From positions 9,551,972-9,615,971 of the forward strand of contig JACAXG010000014.1 in the NCBI GenBank assembly GCA_018881555.1: a stretch of 64,000 bases of DNA, read 5' to 3'. Source of the stretch: Amblyornis subalaris (lineage: Eukaryota > Chordata > Aves > Passeriformes > Ptilonorhynchidae). How positions within the stretch are numbered: position 1 is the stretch's first letter; the number at the start of each line of letters is the position of its first letter. The position numbers were made by a program, and so were the translations under genes. This document shows, one piece after another, positions 24,301 to 33,200 of the stretch. A model generated the notes under the pieces. The model saw only the letters and a program-made list of their open reading frames with translations. It did not search any database and had not been told where the DNA came from.

Positions 24301-25542
24301 TGAGCTGTTACTTGGAAACAACCCCGTTATTCCTGAGAGCAGTTCTGGGAGCCAGTAATGCAAGCTGGATGTGATGTTTTGAAGCTGAGGGTTGTCTTGC
24401 CCAGGCTGAACAACTTCTGAATGTATTCCCTTTTCATAGAGCAAAGCAAAACGTTGTTTGTCAGAGGCCTTTCTGAGGATACCACAGAGGAGACATTAAG
24501 AGAATCGTTTGAAGGCTCTATAAGTGCGAGAATAGTCACAGACAGAGACACTGGATCGTCTAAAGGGTACGTTAAACATCACCTGGGATGGTTCAGGTGC
24601 TGCAGAGCACCTCACCTATGCAATGTGGGGTGTTTCTCATGCTCATGCTTCCGTGAAACTGGTAAATTGGGTGGGAGCAGAGAACACACAGCTTTGGATC
24701 TGCTGTTGGAGAGCAGCACGTGCTTCTCACATCTTCTCAATGAGCTCCTTCCTGCCAACAAATCCGTGGCAGCCGATGGATTCGCACGAGAAGAAAATTA
24801 ACTGTTCGGTACTGGCAAACTCACAGTGGGGCTCCATCGATTGTGGTTAGCCATTGCTGTCCTACAAGTGACATGTCCTGTGGGATGCAAAAGTGCTGGT
24901 GTTTGATCCCAAAGGGATTTCTGTCAGGCACCTGAAGGTGGTGCTGCAGCTCGCAGAGTGTGACTGACTGACATTCTTGTAACTCGTTTCCTAGGTTTGG
25001 GTTTGTGGACTTCAGCTCTGCAGAAGATGCCAAAGCAGCTAAAGAAGCCATGGAAGATGGAGAGATAGATGGAAACAAAGTGATCCTGGATTTTGCCAAG
25101 CCAAAGGGTGACTTTCAGCGTGGCGGCGGATTTGGTGGTCGTGGTGGCAGAGGAGGCGGCCGAGGAGGAAGAGGTGGATTTGGTGGCAGAGGTGGTGGCA
25201 GAGGTGGATTTGGAGGTAAGAGGAAGCAAATGCTGCTGTTCAGAGGGGGTGTGCTCAGAAATGAACCCAAAGCCATTCTCAGGGTTATGGTGTGGGGCTA
25301 CCACAGAGCATTGGATGTGAATTTATTTCCTGTCCTGTGCCAGGATGGGTTTGGAAGGGCAGGGGTATATATACCACTGCGATATATTTGTGTGTATATA
25401 TATGGAATATGTCATATATATTATACCGGTAACTCTGGTTTTTGCAATAATTTTCTTTATAGGTAGAGGAGGTGGATTCCGAGGAGGCAGAGGAGGAGGT
25501 GGAGATCACAAGCCACAAGGGAAGAAGATCAAGTTTGAATAA
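18382..25542 (+). CDS. NCL: Nucleolin, complete, 15 coding exons
   Basis: This is the major nucleolar RNA-binding protein, acting in rRNA transcription, pre-rRNA processing and ribosome assembly. Coding exons read with intact phases: 18382-18399, 19047-19154, 19731-20022, 20404-20556, 20877-21068, 21281-21364, 21623-21758, 22132-22268, 22728-22854, 23065-23198, 23537-23663, 23775-23932, 24440-24566, 24995-25215, 25463-25542. They total 2094 nt, about 697 aa, close to chicken nucleolin. Order: basic start (MVKIAKTPKNQ), TPAKK-type repeats (about 48-110), three long Asp/Glu tracts (about 115-255), a basic KRKKEMANK segment, then four RRMs. The RNP2/RNP1 pairs are LFVGNL/RFGYVDF, LFLKNL/GMAYVEF, LIVNNL/GYAFVDF and LFVRGL/GFGFVDF (RRMs start near 288, 378, 465 and 559). 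A C-terminal RGG/GAR tail ends KKIKFE. The exon 2 donor is ambiguous: 19154 or 19163, both in frame. Confidence 0.96.
20281..20370. repeat. Three perfect copies of a 30-bp tandem repeat in NCL intron 3
   Basis: Three identical 30-base units (20281-20310, 20311-20340, 20341-20370) begin TTTACCCATACCACTCAGCC. The array ends about 33 bases before the exon 4 acceptor (AG at 20402-20403), so it overlaps the region where the branch point would lie. Perfect identity means a very recent expansion or an assembly artefact. Confidence 0.92.
21474..21544 (+). ncRNA. SNORD82: C/D box snoRNA SNORD82 (U82) in NCL intron 6
   Basis: The terminal stem AGCACA (21474-21479) pairs perfectly with TGTGCT (21539-21544). 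Box C is ATGATGA (21481-21487), D' is CTGA (21505-21508), C' is TGATGT (21513-21518) and D is CTGA (21535-21538). The guide AGGGACTTAAT (21493-21503) next to D' is complementary to ATTAAGTCCCT of 18S rRNA. The D'+5 rule points at an A, matching the known U82 target 18S Am1678 (human numbering). U82 is hosted by NCL in mammals. The intron position and lack of its own promoter imply release from the spliced intron. Confidence 0.9.
24054..24133 (+). ncRNA. SNORD20: C/D box snoRNA SNORD20 (U20) in NCL intron 12
   Basis: The perfect 7-bp terminal stem is GCTGGAT (24054-24060) with ATCCAGC (24127-24133). Box C is ATGATGA (24061-24067), D' is CTGA (24076-24079), C' is TGATGA (24085-24090) and D is CTGA (24124-24127). 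The D-box guide TTCCTCTAGATAGTCAAGT (24104-24122) is a 19-nt perfect complement of the 18S rRNA 3' region ACTTGACTATCTAGAGGAA. The D+5 rule selects a U, in line with the established U20 target Um1804. Gene, host and guide all agree with mammalian U20. Confidence 0.95.
24733..24869 (+). ncRNA. SNORA75: H/ACA box snoRNA SNORA75 (U23) in NCL intron 13
   Basis: A two-hairpin layout is visible. The outer stem of hairpin 1 is CTTCTC (24733-24738) with GAGAAG (24788-24793), and an inner stem CTGCCA (24752-24757) pairs with TGGCAG (24767-24772). An H box AAATTA (24795-24800) fits ANANNA. A second hairpin follows, with TGGC/GCCA pairing, and then ACA at 24864-24866, exactly three bases before the inferred 3' end. 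The length of about 137 nt and the host intron match mammalian U23/SNORA75, a pseudouridylation guide. Exact ends are inferred from the boxes, and I did not verify the target pocket. Confidence 0.85.
25366..25430. repeat. AT-dinucleotide-rich tract in NCL intron 14
   Basis: This is alternating TATATA sequence with GTGTATATATATGG and CATATATATTATA segments, just before the polypyrimidine tract of the last exon. Low-complexity sequence only. Confidence 0.7.
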
Positions 25543-25859
25543 ACTTCCCCTTTCCTTTCCCTTTTCCTGCTCTCCGAGACTATCTGAAAGGACTCCGGGG
25601 GTTTTTATTCTCCTTTAATCTTGGCGGAGCCTTCGGAGGACATTCCAAGAAGCGAAGCAGTGCTGTGAGCCACTTGGAAGATACAATTTTCATTTCAAGG
25701 AAGAGAGAGCAAGCCATTTTGACTGCTTGCCTGTTCACATGAACTTTTTAAAACAAAGAGAGTGATAGATGTGGGAATTTACCCCTTGTCTGTGAGTTGT
25801 CTTGAATTTATAATGTTTTACCCATGTACAAAAATTTTTTTTTCCTATAAACTTCTGTA

Positions 25860-25880
25860 GCATTTTTGCTGTAAAAATGC
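25860..25880 (+). repeat. Perfect hairpin in NCL 3' UTR
   Basis: The arms GCATTTTT (25860-25867) and AAAAATGC (25873-25880) surround the loop GCTGT, about 45 bases before the likely poly(A) signal. Confidence 0.65.
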
Positions 25881-25923
25881 AGAATGTTTTATCATTTGTG
25901 CTTCAGCACCCTGTCTTGGACAG

Positions 25924-25929
25924 ATTAAA
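25924..25929 (+). terminator. NCL polyadenylation signal ATTAAA
   Basis: The hexamer lies 380 bases after the stop with a GU-rich downstream element 15-25 bases on. It is the best-placed signal in the region. Confidence 0.6.
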
Positions 25930-26924
25930 GGACCTAAACTGGTTCGTGTTCTGTGCCACTAAATGAAGCCAGGCTTGGAGAAACAGGCTGTCTGTAGCCT
26001 TCCCTCTCGTGGGTTAAGGTCATTGGTGTCACAGCAGCAGCTTCTGTCCTGCTTTGCTCTAGCCTGTGTCAATTCCTAGCAGTGTATGTGTGCTATGTTA
26101 GCAGGAAGGAGGGGAGAGGAATATGATGGCTGAGGTAAGTTCTGTGACCACAACCATATTTTGGTTTTTTTTAACTGATGATGCTTGCTAGCTGATTGCT
26201 TTTCTACTTCCTTTTTAAACAAAGTAAATCAGATCTTATACTAAGGGCCTGCAGTTCAGTTGCTCCTTCCTACAAGCATTTTCTCTTGTGCTGCTTTCCA
26301 AATTGTCTCCTCCTGGCTTGTCCCTAAGTGTGAAGCAAATATGTGAAGCAGGAGGTTGCGTTAAGTGGCTGCATGCTTGTAGCCAAACCCAGGCCTGCTG
26401 CTGCTCTCAGGCAGGGTCAGGCACCAGCCTGGGTATGAAGGGACTCAGTCCTGGCCAGTCCTGTGGCAGTGGTCACTGTCTGGTTTTTTAAGCTAGGCTC
26501 AAGATGCTGTCCTACAGTGGCAGCTGTTGGGGTACATGGTTTCCCCAAACGTGTGGGTTTGGCAAACGGACACAGAAAGCAGGGCTCTGTTCGCTGAGCC
26601 TTCCTGGGCACGGGGACTCACAGGCTCCAATATCATCTGCCGTGCCGTGCTGAAAGGTCCTACCCTGGCCTTTGGCATTCCGGTCTGTGCCAGTGACCTC
26701 CACCCCGAGCTCTGGCTGCAGTGACGGACTGTTCTGCTCTCCTGGCACAATGCGGCCAGCACTGGAACGTTCCCTGCCCTGCAGAGCCCTTGCAGCCCCT
26801 CATGGTGGTGCGGCTACCTCTCCATAGATTCCCAACATCGAGTCCTGCGCGAAAGGTGATTCCCTATGGTTAAACTCAAACCAGTGGTGGTTGGGATCGC
26901 TGCGGCTGGAAGNTTGTGGGGTTT

Positions 26925-27180
26925 GTGTGTCGTGGCCCCGGCCCTTTGCCATCGGCCATTTTGGGGCCGCACCCGCGGCCCTGTGGCAAATGGTCGGAGG
27001 GGCGGGCGTGGCCGCCAGGGGGCAGCACCTGCCCGCGCTCCGCGCCCTTCCCGCCATTGCTGACGGGGCTGCTCCTGGCGGGACTGGTCCCGCGGCAGCC
27101 CTCGCGCCCGCCCCGCTTCCACACCGGCACATGGGCCCCGATCCCACCCCAGGACGCTGGCATCCTGGATGGCGCATTTG
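26925..27180. promoter_or_regulatory. Small CpG island between two 3' ends
   Basis: CpG density is high (GGCCGCACCCGCGGCCC, GGGGCGGGCGTGGCCGCC, CCCGCGCTCCGCGCCC), flanked by ordinary sequence. It includes GGCCATTTTGG (26955-26965), which resembles a YY1 core, and the CTCF-like motif at 27012-27026. No annotated promoter is expected here, since NCL and B3GNT7 both end nearby. It may be an insulator, an enhancer or the start of an unannotated transcript. Confidence 0.6.
27012..27026 (+). promoter_or_regulatory. Candidate CTCF binding site
   Basis: CCGCCAGGGGGCAGC fits the CTCF core consensus (CCASYAGRKGGCRS) almost completely, including the AGGGGGCAG heart. Binding is inferred from sequence alone. 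Confidence 0.65.
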
Positions 27181-27974
27181 CTCGCGCCCCAGTACCCTGC
27201 AGTGGAGTCCCACAGTGGCACGTCACAGCTTGGAGGTCACACAGGCANGAGTATCCACAAGTGCATCCACTCAGCATTTGGGTTTTGTCCCTGTGTGAAA
27301 TTTTTTTGGTGCCCTGAAGAAGTCAGCCCCCACTGGCAGATGCTCCAGTCTGCCAAATCCAGCATGTCCTCGTCCCCTTTGCTGGCCTCTGCTCCCCAGC
27401 ACCAGGAGCGGCCGAGCCGGGTGCCAGCCCTGGACACTGAGCCCCTGGTGCCCAAACAGCAAGGTGCACCCCATGGGCTCATCCATGGCTTTCCTCTTCT
27501 TCACCCCAACCAGTTTCAAACCTGATGGCCAGGGCTTGTGTCACCTGGTGGTGGTGCTTTGGCTGGGGCAGTGAGCAAGGTCCCGCCAGGGGAAGGGTGA
27601 CAGGGACAGGAGGTGCTGATCTCAAGCACAAGGAGAGGGTGTTCAACAAAACCGGTGAATTTCTAACCCTGCTGCGGTGGCTTTTGTCACAGAGGGTGAG
27701 ACAAGAAGCTCCCCACTGCAGGGCACCAGGAGGATTTGAAGTTTAGCTGGGTTTGAAATGGAGGTGGAGGAGTGCATGAAAGAGAGAAAATGCCCACTGG
27801 CGTTGTTACCATGCCAGGCTCCGCAAGAAAGCTGTGCCAAAGTGAAACAAGACAGCTACAGTCCCCAGATGCCCACTCCAAGCAGTAGTTTTATCACTGT
27901 AGCCCATTGCCAGGTTTTGTTCCCAGCAGAAACTCCCTAGTAATGACACGAGGTGAGGGCTTGTAGGATTTTTT

Positions 27975-30251
27975 TCTTCTTCTCTTAGNCTTTATTTAGA
28001 AACTAGAATATTTACCAAAATCTACAAGGTTTCTCTGTACAGGTCCCACCAGGTGAAGAACAGCACTGAGAGATGTCTGCACACAGCCCTGGCTCGCCAT
28101 ATACATCCCTATGGAGAGCGAGAGCAGACCCTGCGTACAGGATAAATGTACAGCCTAAAGTACTGTACCTGACGAAAATTATGGAGGTGTCAATTTTGAA
28201 AGTATTTCTGAACTCACTCCTGTTGGAAGGAGGGAGGGGAGGGGAAAAGGAAAGAGTTGTGTGCTGCCTAAGCCCAGCAAGTACCAAAAAGTGCCCTCAG
28301 GGCTCTGCCCTGCTGCTCCAGGGACATGGTGCATTGTACATCCAATTTCACAGTATTGCCACCAGCTGAGCCTGTGCAGCACTAGCTCTTTCTCTTCCTC
28401 CTCTTCAAATTTGCATCTCATCTGCGCAGAGCCATTTGCTGAGAGTGGTGTGGCTTGATGCGTAGGTGCCCTTTTTGACTGGTTTATGCCCTTTTTAAAT
28501 TTGTTTTCTGACCTGGGAAACATGCAGATTTGGAGTAAATGAAACAGGCCTGTTTCCAAAACACATTAAGAAAAAGAAAGGAAAAAAAAAAAAAAAGGCA
28601 CTGCACAGGGGGACCTTTGAGGTAGTCGAAATTTTTTCCTTTCGATGTCTGGCACCGGAGAGGGAGAGGGAGTGAGCACATCTGTACCCGTGTTTCACTG
28701 TGCATGGTCAGGGCCGTGGATGTGGCTGTGTGTGGCCACCCCATGCAGGGACATCTGGGCATGCAAACCCTACACATGGGGACATCTGCCTGTGCATAGC
28801 CTGTGCCTGGGAGCACGTGTGTGAACATGTGTGGCTTTGCACATTCCTGTGGCTTTGCTCAGGCCTGCAGTCAGTGGCTGGAGAGCATCCGTGGCCCTTG
28901 TGTGGCCATGTGTCTCTCTGTTGGGGGGTTTCCATCATAGCAGCCAGCTCAGGGCTCTTCTCGAGAGCTCACGGCCCTTTCAGCCCAAAGAAAAAGGGCG
29001 CTGTCTCGTGACACCACTCCGTCATGCTCCTGCCGCTCACCCTGTAGACTAAAGACTGCAACAACCTTGAGAGGCGCAGATGTGTGAGACATCAGCTTTC
29101 CTTCACTTCATCCCCTTGGACCCTTCTTGTGCCAGAGCAGGACTGATGGACTCCAAGCCACNCTGCAGCATCACAGTTGCTGCCAAACTTCGGGGCTGAG
29201 CCCAAAGTAGCCATACATGGGTACTTTGAGGGCTGTTGTCCCCTCCAAGGCAAAGCCACCCAGGCAGCCCCACTGCAAGGAGAGGGTCTCCCGGCAGCAC
29301 CCCCCAGAATACCCAGGAGCTGGGATCCCAGGTGTGACAAACCCCTGGGCCACTCCAAGGGAGGCCGCTGCATTTCTCTGCTGCTTCCTTGGCCACAGGC
29401 AAGGGCTGCTGGCCTCGTCTCTTCTCTTTCCTGCCAGGAGGAACAAATCCCTGAGGAATTTCAGCTGGGTGCATTCCTCTGAGGGNATGTGCAGCAAGGC
29501 TGCCAAGAGAGCCAAGCACAGCCCAGGCTGGTGCTAGGAGCTGCCATTGCCTGGGACTCTCTGACAGGGACAAGGACCCCAGTCCCCCAGCTGCCTGGCT
29601 GAAATCCTAACGGGGACTCAGGGCTCCTGAGGGCCAGCCTTGGAGAAGAGCCCCTTCCCCCAGCTGCATATGAGGACACAGAGGATTTTGGTGGGGCTGA
29701 ACCCAATACACATAGGGTGAATGTCACCAAAACCTTGCATGGAGGAGAAATCTGAGATAACAAAAAAATCCCATGATTTTTGAGTCGAGAGGGGCTGATG
29801 CACTCGTAATTGCCTGAACTCCCTTGGAACTGGCTTCTCTGGATAGCCAGACCCTGAACTTCTGCAAAAAAATGCCTGTACCACATCCTTCCCTGCCTCC
29901 CTGCACTTCTCCACTCATCATGCTGCTGTGGAGGAGGTACCTAAAGCAGAGCATAAACCTCTTTGCCCTCTCTCTCTCTCTCCATTTCGTGCTAGACTTG
30001 TCATGTTTTGTTAATTTTTTTCTCTTCCTTTTCAGTAACCCCCAACCCAGCTGGAGATAAGTGAACCACAATACAGTACAGGAACAAACACTATCGCAAA
30101 CCCTGCCCGCGAGTGCAGCGTCTCTGCCCTCCTTGCCCCGGAGGGCAGTGCCCCTGAAGGACTCATGTGCCACCAGCAGAGGCTCACCCCTTCCCAGAGC
30201 AGGGAGCAGTTGGCCCAGCTCTTGCAGTCCCAGGTCTCCAGAGAGACTGAG
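27975..30251 (-). other. B3GNT7: B3GNT7 3' UTR (inferred extent)
   Basis: Sequence downstream of the B3GNT7 stop on the minus strand has no coding exon. The extent rests on an AATAAA at 27991-27996 within TTTCTAAATAAAG. It includes a TG-rich degenerate stretch (about 28690-28870), a poly-A run on the plus strand (about 28581-28596) and a (CT)n run (about 29968-29985). A 2.3 kb UTR is long but plausible. Confidence 0.45.
27991..27996 (-). terminator. Candidate B3GNT7 polyadenylation signal AATAAA
   Basis: This is the only canonical AATAAA I found on the minus strand between the B3GNT7 stop and the CpG island. The following minus-strand sequence is A-rich rather than GU-rich, which lowers confidence. 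Confidence 0.45.
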
Positions 30252-33200
30252 CTAAAGGACGTTGAGTTTTCTTGAGCATGTCAAGTTACTGTGGACCAAG
30301 TTCCACATTTGAAGCAACTCCGGAGGCAGCAGTTTATGAACCACCAACATACTCCGGTAAAAACATGGCTCCTTGTTCATCTTGCTGTTCTTGTTCTTCA
30401 CAATGCCAAAAGTTTTGAAGCCCTCGTGCCCAACAGGTGATACTTTAAGGACCTCCAAGCACATCCCTAGGAAGACGTCATCGATGGGATACAGCTCCAG
30501 GGTCTCCGACGCCTTGTGCAGCCTCTTGGCCAGGGCTCCATCCATGATGAAGCCCCCACCCCCTGCGTAGGGTGGGTAGATGTTCTTGTTGTAGAGGGCA
30601 TTGGGAACATAGTACTTGTTCTCCTTCTTACGGATCGGCTTGGCCTTGTAGAGGACATCCCCCACGAAGAGGTCTTCTCCCTCCTTCTTGTCCTCCAGGA
30701 ACTCCAGGATGTTGCTGGGACTCACAAACACATCGTCATCGCCTTTGAAGATGAAGCGGATGTTGTCACAGTAGATGTTGAGCCACTTCAGGAAATGGAC
30801 CTCTTTGAGGGTGAGGTTGAAAAAGGTGTCCAGGAAATCCCACTGCAAGATGTCCTCATAGATGTGGTTCTCAAAATCCAGCAGTTTCTGGTAGTTGGCT
30901 CTCTCCTCCTCCTTGGAGGCTGTGCCCAGCAAGAACAGCGTCCTGATCCTCTTGCCGTCCACCTCCTTCTCCTGGCCCCAGGTCCTCCGGATGGCCTCGC
31001 GGCGGTCGTGCTGCGTGATGATGGACTTGACCACGATGAGCAGGTAGACATCCCCACTGCACTTCTCTGGGTGGTTGATCAGCATGGGGAAGTAGCGGCA
31101 GTGCCGATAGAGCAGGAACTGCTTGAAGTTGGGCTCCAGCCCTTTGAACCAGTCCACCTTGCTGAAGTTCTGATTGGCCGAGCAGTTGGTAGTGGTGACA
31201 TCCCAGGATTTCGTTTGCTTTGCCGCCACACTCTCCTCCTTCACAGGAGCGTTCTCCTTCTTGGTCTTCCAGAAAGAGCTGCTGATGGAGAAGGCGTTGC
31301 CTCTCTTCTGCGATTTCAAGGGCTCTGAAGGGGGCAGTTCTTTCTGCTGCTGGCCCTGCATGAACTGGTTGGGGGCCATTCCGCGCTGCAGGACTGTCAC
31401 CGTGATGATCAGCAAGAAGGAGAGACAAACCGTTTTGTAGATGGTCTTCTTCCTAAAGGGAAGAGACAAAGGGGTTAAGGCAAAGAAACTGTAGGCTGCG
31501 AGAGGCTTGTCTGCAAAGGCACCTCCTGGAGAGGTCATGGGGGTGCTCGTAATCTGTGTCCCATCACCTTTTGACAAGCAGAAGCCTCGTGGGAAGAGCT
31601 GAGGGACACATCCATGCATGCTCTTCCCAGCTGCATCCTGCTTGTGGGGTGGCTCTGGGGCCACACTTAACTGCAGGGACAGGCACAAGGTATGTGGCTG
31701 GTGGCTGCAGTGTCATCTGGTAACCCAGCGTTAAGATCAGGGAAGGGTTCACAGGAAAGATGAAAATGGGCTGAGAGAGATGAAGTCAGGGTGAGAGTTT
31801 CAGCAAGGCAGCTGTTTCAGAAGAAATTCCCAAGGGAAACGGCTGTTTCAGCCATCTGAAAATTGCAGTTTAGGACAAGAGCAGGAGGGAATTATCTTTT
31901 CCACAGAAGCCTTAGCTCCAAGACAGACATACTGCCCATGGCGTAGACTGGCATCANAGGTTACACAACACAGAAAATAGAGCCAGGAAGACCACGAGGG
32001 TCAACATCAAATCAGCACTGCTGTTTCATTTCAACTTGGCACATCAGGATAAAAAAAAAGCCATTTGAGTCAAATTTCAAGGTTCAGAGGGAAAAAGACA
32101 TCCCTAACGCTGCAACCGCCTTGGGAACCAGCATTTCTGCGGGCACTCCTGGGCTTTTTGGCCAGCTCTTGGGTCCCGTTGCTTCCTTTATGGTGATAAG
32201 GAGCAGCAGCTGCAGGGCAGACTGGGGGGGCAGATTTTCCCAGCCTGCGGCAACCCAGGTGTCTGCATGTCCAGGGTGTGCAGGAGATGAATACATCAAG
32301 CCCGGTCCTTCCCAATGCTCTCCCCTGCTGCAGACCTACAGTCCTGGGAAGCTGCTCACTCATGAGACAAACCCTGGATGGAGCTCATTGTGGGCTTGAG
32401 CAGGATCCTCCTGAGGTCCTCGGAACTGCAGGAAGGCTGCACTCAGAGATTATTGACGCACAAATTCCCCCCAGCCTGCTTTTCCACTCAGCCAAGGGTG
32501 GGTTTCTCATCCCACTGCTGCAGAGGAGGGGAGCTGCCCTATGTGCCCAGCTGCACAACGTTGTTCCTGAGCACTTGGCCCCCCTCCACAGCTGGCACAT
32601 CTGCATGAATTCCCTCACGCCACGGTCACAGAATCACAGAATTAACTAGGTTGGAAAAGACTTTTGAGATCATCAAGTCCAACCTATGACCTAACACCAC
32701 CTTATCAACAAAACCATGGCACTAAGTGCTGCATCCAGTTTTTTTTTAAATACCTCCATGGATGCTGACTCCACCACCTCCCTAGGCAGCCCATTCCAAT
32801 GCCCAGTCACTCCTTCTGTAANGACTTTTTTCTTAATGTCTAGCCTAAACTTCCCCTGGCGCAGCTTAAGACTGTGTCCTCTGGTCCTGTCACTGCTAGT
32901 TCCAGCTGCCTTGGGCCATCTCCCTGGGCAAATGAGCACTGGGCATGGGGGGATGGCAGCTGAACTCCTTGTGTCCACTCCCAACAGCTTCCCAAGGGCA
33001 GCCCCATCTCTGTCTGTTCTGACACGAGGTGCTTGGCAACNCCTGGACCCTCTTTCCCTGCCAGTGGGTGAAAGGGACCTTGGGTGGGGAAGGAGACAGA
33101 TGTGGCACTGGTCTTGTGACTCCCATGTGCCACATCTCAGCCCGGGTGACACCCACTGGGGACAGCCCTCAGCCTCCCACTCCCATCCGAGCCAGAAATA

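Larger units (their letters stand above)
25543..25945 (+). other. NCL: NCL 3' UTR
   Basis: Untranslated sequence runs from the TAA to just beyond an ATTAAA at 25924-25929, which is followed by GTTCGTGTTCTGTG as a GU-rich element. An AATAAA at 25538-25543 overlaps the stop codon and is unlikely to be used. A perfect 8-bp hairpin lies at 25860-25880. The cleavage point is approximate. Confidence 0.65.
25946..27974. other. Intergenic region between convergent NCL and B3GNT7
   Basis: I see no coding gene in this 2 kb. The main content is a CpG-rich island (about 26925-27180) with a CTCF-like site. Open frames across the island contain N-derived unknown residues, lack any domain and are shadows of its high GC content. 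Confidence 0.6.

Noticed and set aside
30516..31328. Open frame of 270 codons on the plus strand opposite B3GNT7
   Set aside because: It is the antisense shadow of the GC3-rich B3GNT7 exon; the minus frame has full GT31 motifs.
31453..31688. N-terminal extension of the B3GNT7 frame upstream of exon 2
   Set aside because: A good acceptor lies at 31453, and splicing to 36124-36134 restores the conserved MxxWKKT N-terminus. The extension is intronic.
32691..33152. Minus-strand ORF of about 150 codons in B3GNT7 intron 1
   Set aside because: Its C-terminal half is the CR1 ORF2 tail; it is a decayed retroelement fragment interrupted by an N, not a host gene.
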